DNA of 64,000 nt, from assembly GCF_003390915.1 (NCBI RefSeq), contig NZ_QMEM01000014.1:1-64000 (forward strand), in the 5' to 3' direction. This DNA is from Lewinella sp. IMCC34183. GTDB taxonomy: Bacteria > Bacteroidota > Bacteroidia > Chitinophagales > Saprospiraceae. Below, one piece after another: positions 60,356 to 64,000 of the stretch. Numbering within the stretch: the first letter of the stretch is position 1; each line of letters opens with the position of its first letter. The notes under the pieces were generated by a model. It searched no databases and was not told the origin of the DNA. It was given only the letters and a program-made list of their open reading frames with translations. A program made the position numbers and the translations under genes.

Positions 60356-63145
60356 ATGCGCCTGATCCTACTCCTTCTGCTATCCTGTCCGCTGCTGGGC
60401 CAGCCCGCCGGTTACTTCCAACAGTACGTCAGTTACGACATCGACGTACGGCTCGATGATGCCGACCACACGCTCGCGGCCGACCTGCGCCTTGCCTACA
60501 CCAACAATGCCGCGGAGGCCCTCGACTCCATCGTCTTCCACCTCTGGCCGCGCGCCTTCAGTAGCGACAATACCGCCTTCGCCCGGCAGCAACTGCGCAA
60601 CGGCAATACCGCCTTCCACTTCGCCGACCCCGCCCGCCGCGGTACACTCGACAGCCTCGACTTCCGGGTCAACGGTGAGGCCGCACGCTTTCGGTTTACC
60701 GACGACCCGGACATCGGCGTCCTCTACCTCGACGCTCCGCTGGCGAACGGAGCGACGGCCACCATCACCACGCCCTTCCGCGTGAAGATCCCCGCCAGCT
60801 TCAGTCGCCTCGGCCACGTCGGCGAGTCCTACCAGATCACCCAGTGGTACCCCAAGCCCGCCGTTTACGACCGCAACGGCTGGCACGCGATGCCCTACCT
60901 GGACCAGGGTGAGTTCTACAGTGAGTTCGGTGACTTCCGGGTGCGCATCACCGTGCCGGAGAACTACGTGGTAGCGGCGACCGGCGAGCTGCAAACCGCC
61001 ACGGAACGCGAGTGGCTGCTGGAACGGGCCGCGAAGACCCGTCAACAACTGGACGCCGCCGACCCCCTGCAACTGGCCTTCGGATACGTCGATCAGCTCT
61101 TTCCCGCCAGCGCCACCGGATCGAAGACCCTCACCTACACGGCGGAACGGGTGCACGACTTCGCCTGGTTTGCCGACAAGCGGTTTATGGTGTTACACGA
61201 CACCTTGCACCTGCGTCCGCGCCAGGATCCGCCCATCGATACGTGGAGCTTCTTTACCGATACGGAGGCCGCCCTGTGGAAAAATTCCATCGACTACCTG
61301 AAGCGGGCCACCCGCTTCTACAGCGAGCACATCGGCCCCTACCCCTACCCCCAGGTGACGGGTGTACAATCGGCACTCAGCGCCGGCGCGGGCATGGAGT
61401 ACCCCATGATCACCGTGATCGGCCGCAGCTATACCGACTACGGCCTCGACGAGGTGCTCGCCCACGAGATCGGCCACAACTGGTTCTACGGCGTGCTGGG
61501 CAGCAACGAGCGCGACCACGCGTGGATGGACGAGGGCCTCAACAGCTACTACGAAGGCCGCTACACCCGCGAATTCTACCCGGACCGCAACGGCCGCAGC
61601 CAGTTCATCCCCGGCCGGGAGGTCGACCCGGACGCCCTCGGCTACCGTTATATGGCCCGCCTGGGGCGCGACCAGGCTCCGGACACGCCCGCCGACAGCC
61701 TGGGCTCGATCAATTACTGGATAGCCGCCTACAGCAAACCCGAACTGGTACTGACCGCCCTGGAGGAGCGCATAGGCATCGATCGCCTCGATGCGGCCTT
61801 CCGGGAGTACTACCGGGACTGGCAGTTCCGCCACCCGCAGCCCGATGATTTCTACGCCGCCCTTGTTCCACTCGAAGCCGACGACTATTTGCGCGACGCC
61901 ATGGAAACGGTCGATGAGGGGGCCTTCAATACGGCGGCCCGGCAGCGGGAGCACGCAGCCGGCATCTGGCTACCGAAACTGGCGCTGATCACCGACGCGG
62001 AGGGGCCACGCAGCCAGCTGTTCGTCTCTCCCCTGCTGGGATTCAACGAGAACGACGGGGTTCTGGCCGGCCTGGCCTTCCACAACCGCACCCTGGAGCC
62101 CCGCCCCTTAGAATTCCTGCTGGCCCCGCTCTACGGCTTCGGCAGCAAGCGGCTGGCGGGCTTCGCCGGGGGGCGCCTGCGCCTGACGCGGCCGCTGCCG
62201 GGGCTGCAACGGGTGACCGTAGGCGGGGGGGTACGGCGGTTCAGCGACTTCGACCCGCCGGCGCTCGATGGCGTCTACGGGTACGACCGGTGGGCGGCCC
62301 GCACCACTTTCGTCCTCGACCACCCGGCCCCTTCCGGGCGGTACAGCGAGCTCTACTCCCAGTTCATCCGTCTGGAGCAGCGGCGCCCGGACTTCGATGC
62401 GGGGGGCGGACTCCGGGAAAACGCCCGCCGGATCAGTACCACCTTTCTGCGGGCGGGCTACCAAAGCCGGCTGGACCGGGAGATCAATCCGGTCGCCTAC
62501 GGTTTCCGGATAGAGTACCGCGAGGGGGACCGCGATGAATTCATTGCCTCGGACTACCTGCGGCTGGACGCCACCTACCGGGCCGGCTACCAGTACCAGC
62601 GGAACAAGTTTCTGCGCTGGCGCCTCTTCGGAGGGTACTACCTCTTACACGACAACCGCGACGGCCTGGCCGCCCCCGGTAGCGCCCTTTCGCTCGTGGA
62701 CAACGCCGACTCGGACTACGCCTACGACGATCTGTACCTGGGCCGGAGCCAGGGCGGCTGGTACCAGCAGCAGCTGGAGACCCGGCAGGGCGGCTTCCGG
62801 GCGCCGATCCCCGCGGCCTTCCCCTTCGGGCGCAGCAACAGTTACCTGGCGGCGCTGAACCTCGACGGCGACCTGCCCTTCCCCGGCCCACTAGGGCTGT
62901 ACTTCGACGCCGGGGCCTACGGAGCCCGGGGCACCCTCAATCAGGAGCAGACGAATCAGTTTCGCTGGGTGGGCGGCCTCACGCTCAACTTTTTCGGGGA
63001 GCAGTTTCAGCTCGCCGTGCCGCTAGTGGCCGACGCCGACACCCGTCTCCTGCTGGACCAGCGGGGCAACCTCCTGGAGCGGATAACTTTCCGCCTGCGG
63101 CTGACGCGTCTGCTTCCCTGGCGGTGGGTCGATACCTTACCTTAG
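60356..63145 (+). CDS. M1-family metallopeptidase, exported
   Basis: A 929-residue secreted aminopeptidase-like protein with a signal peptide (RLILLLLLSCPLLGQ). The N-terminal half is an M1 catalytic module: GAGMEYPM in place of the GAMEN exopeptidase motif, zinc site HEIGHNW (about residue 370) and the downstream Glu in WMDEGLNSYYE. The C-terminal half (about 545-929) is not typical of M1: it is strand-rich with RxxY-type repeats and may be an outer-membrane barrel or large beta domain. GAGME suggests altered peptide N-terminus recognition. It overlaps no neighbour; the next small gene starts 5 bp on. Confidence 0.88.
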   Translation: MRLILLLLLSCPLLGQPAGYFQQYVSYDIDVRLDDADHTLAADLRLAYTNNAAEALDSIVFHLWPRAFSSDNTAFARQQLRNGNTAFHFADPARRGTLDSLDFRVNGEAARFRFTDDPDIGVLYLDAPLANGATATITTPFRVKIPASFSRLGHVGESYQITQWYPKPAVYDRNGWHAMPYLDQGEFYSEFGDFRVRITVPENYVVAATGELQTATEREWLLERAAKTRQQLDAADPLQLAFGYVDQLFPASATGSKTLTYTAERVHDFAWFADKRFMVLHDTLHLRPRQDPPIDTWSFFTDTEAALWKNSIDYLKRATRFYSEHIGPYPYPQVTGVQSALSAGAGMEYPMITVIGRSYTDYGLDEVLAHEIGHNWFYGVLGSNERDHAWMDEGLNSYYEGRYTREFYPDRNGRSQFIPGREVDPDALGYRYMARLGRDQAPDTPADSLGSINYWIAAYSKPELVLTALEERIGIDRLDAAFREYYRDWQFRHPQPDDFYAALVPLEADDYLRDAMETVDEGAFNTAARQREHAAGIWLPKLALITDAEGPRSQLFVSPLLGFNENDGVLAGLAFHNRTLEPRPLEFLLAPLYGFGSKRLAGFAGGRLRLTRPLPGLQRVTVGGGVRRFSDFDPPALDGVYGYDRWAARTTFVLDHPAPSGRYSELYSQFIRLEQRRPDFDAGGGLRENARRISTTFLRAGYQSRLDREINPVAYGFRIEYREGDRDEFIASDYLRLDATYRAGYQYQRNKFLRWRLFGGYYLLHDNRDGLAAPGSALSLVDNADSDYAYDDLYLGRSQGGWYQQQLETRQGGFRAPIPAAFPFGRSNSYLAALNLDGDLPFPGPLGLYFDAGAYGARGTLNQEQTNQFRWVGGLTLNFFGEQFQLAVPLVADADTRLLLDQRGNLLERITFRLRLTRLLPWRWVDTLP

Positions 63146-63150
63146 CCCGC

Positions 63151-63654
63151 ATGACGTTGCCCGATTTCCTGCGGTCCGCCGCGGAGCACCCTACCGAAGT
63201 GGTATTCTACTTTGCGCTCATTCCCTTCGCCGCCCTGCTGGCCGGCTGGATGGAGCGGGAGGAGGACCACCTCCCCCCCTGGAACTACCTCTACAGCGCC
63301 CTGCTGTACCTGGTGGCGGTACCCGCTACAGTGGCCGTTGGTTTACTGGTGGTCAGGTACGTGGAGGGCGGCCCGGCCGGCGACACCGATGACCTCGTGC
63401 TGCTGGCGGTCCCCGTCGCCAGCTTCTTCTATACCGCCTACGTCATCCACCGGCGGGTAGCGCTGTCCACCCTGCCCGGCTTCGGCCACCTCGCCGGCCT
63501 GGTGGCCATGGTGGCCCTGACACTGCTGCTGCTCTGGGGCGTCAACCGGATGGGCGTAGTACCGGTGGCCGCATTAAAGGTTCAGTACACGGTGGCGCTG
63601 TTCTTGCTGTTGCTGATCGTCGTTCGGTCGCTGTGGCGACGCGCGGCTACCTGA
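63151..63654 (+). CDS. Four-helix membrane protein of unknown function
   Basis: A 167-residue protein from ATG 63151 (MTLPDFLRSAAEHPTE); a GTG at 63124 would overlap the previous stop and add non-conserved residues. Four hydrophobic segments: about 20-36, 50-68, 83-100 and 115-135, with a fifth near 145-160, and basic loops. No family recognised. It follows the M1 gene by 5 bp and is probably co-transcribed. Its helices alternate with short acidic loops, which suggests a small integral membrane protein rather than a pore. Confidence 0.6.
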   Translation: MTLPDFLRSAAEHPTEVVFYFALIPFAALLAGWMEREEDHLPPWNYLYSALLYLVAVPATVAVGLLVVRYVEGGPAGDTDDLVLLAVPVASFFYTAYVIHRRVALSTLPGFGHLAGLVAMVALTLLLLWGVNRMGVVPVAALKVQYTVALFLLLLIVVRSLWRRAAT

Positions 63655-63769
63655 CCCGCAACCGAATACCTACTTGCGGACGTAGGTAAGTTGACCGTCA
63701 ATGTCCGCGATCGTGCCGTGCGACCGGCGGGGGAACCCGTAAATTGGCTTCGGCGGTCAGAATCTCCCT

Positions 63770-64000
63770 ATGCGCTTTCCCCTCCCGGTACTGCTCCTCT
63801 TGCTGCTCGGCCCCGTCGGTCTGGGGGGACAGGCGCTGGACTACGCGCAGGGCCAACTGATCGTCCAGCTCCGGCCGGGTACGGACGGTAAGGCTTGGTC
63901 CCTTACCCATTCCGAAATCACCGCCTGGCGTCCCCTGGGTCGCGGCATCAACGCCTGGCTGATAACGTTCGACTGGGCGCGGTACGCGGAATCGGAGCTG
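63770..64000 (+). CDS. Exported protein, cut by the window edge
   Basis: The first 77 codons of a frame that runs off the right end. A signal peptide (RFPLPVLLLLLLGPVGLGGQA) is followed by YAQGQLIVQLRPGTDG and a W-rich segment, consistent with the inhibitor-like propeptide of Bacteroidota subtilisin-family (S8) proteases that often carry a T9SS domain. The assignment is a guess from the N-terminus; only the presence of a secreted protein is well supported. Confidence 0.55.
   Translation, partial: MRFPLPVLLLLLLGPVGLGGQALDYAQGQLIVQLRPGTDGKAWSLTHSEITAWRPLGRGINAWLITFDWARYAESEL

Overview
The window is 64 kb of GC-rich chromosomal DNA that looks like Bacteroidota, most likely a Saprospirales/Lewinella-type bacterium. 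The evidence for this is a type IX secretion (T9SS) C-terminal sorting domain on a large secreted protease, a PorX homologue, promoters of the form TTG-N(18-21)-TAnnTTTG with almost no Shine-Dalgarno sequences, and Bacteroidota-type families (DUF2723, PVC-type haem-binding-domain proteins, PepSY-like proteins with a two-component system). The genus is inferred, not proven. Most of the window is ordinary core genome; there is no prophage, integrated element, insertion sequence or CRISPR array.

Region by region. 1-5.7 kb: a 137-bp tandem repeat, then a three-gene operon (pseudo-SGNH/haem-binding-domain/cytochrome c lipoprotein, ThuA-like lipoprotein, Crp/Fnr regulator) and a DinB-like gene. 5.7-11.2 kb: tRNA-Phe, a histidine leader peptide with four consecutive His codons, a strong terminator, then hisG-hisD-(GyrI-like)-hisC-hisB. 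This is a classical translation-coupled attenuator, but the leader starts one base after a tRNA. 11.2-16.1 kb: several short tandem repeats, a 1165-residue surface/outer-membrane protein and trmB. 16.2-24.2 kb: a small membrane protein, a patatin phospholipase fused to a receiver-like domain, a T9SS-exported reprolysin-like protease, an S10 carboxypeptidase and a SnoaL-like protein. 24.3-30 kb: an ABC exporter, a YfcC-type transporter, two small proteins of unknown role and a matrixin-like lipoprotein.

30-37.5 kb: housekeeping genes (polA, a small HNH protein, a GreA/GreB-like protein, a MazG-like pyrophosphohydrolase, recA, glyA) and a candidate minus-strand non-coding RNA. 37.7-43.3 kb: cell-wall turnover (GH3 N-acetylglucosaminidase fused to a beta-lactamase-like hydrolase, M48 lipoprotein protease, dipeptide epimerase). 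43.5-47.3 kb: der, rnhB, a pldA-like outer-membrane phospholipase and a GH92 mannosidase remnant. 47.4-52.5 kb: a minus-strand set of response regulator, histidine kinase, PepSY-like protein (apparently frameshifted) and SdiA-regulated-type protein, then porX. 52.7-64 kb: M42 peptidase, DUF2723 membrane protein, SLC12-like transporter, cdd, M1 peptidase, a four-helix membrane protein and the start of a secreted protein that runs off the window.

Two layers cut across the gene map. First, short-period tandem arrays (7, 8/16, 33, 40 bp) sit at gene ends, and several begin exactly at the TAG stop codon. Second, an 11-bp palindrome ACATC(C/G)GATGT recurs eight times in two distant intergenic regions, often paired into hairpins. 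The observations most worth following up are the tRNA-coupled his attenuator, the candidate minus-strand RNA, the stop-codon-anchored arrays and the palindrome family.
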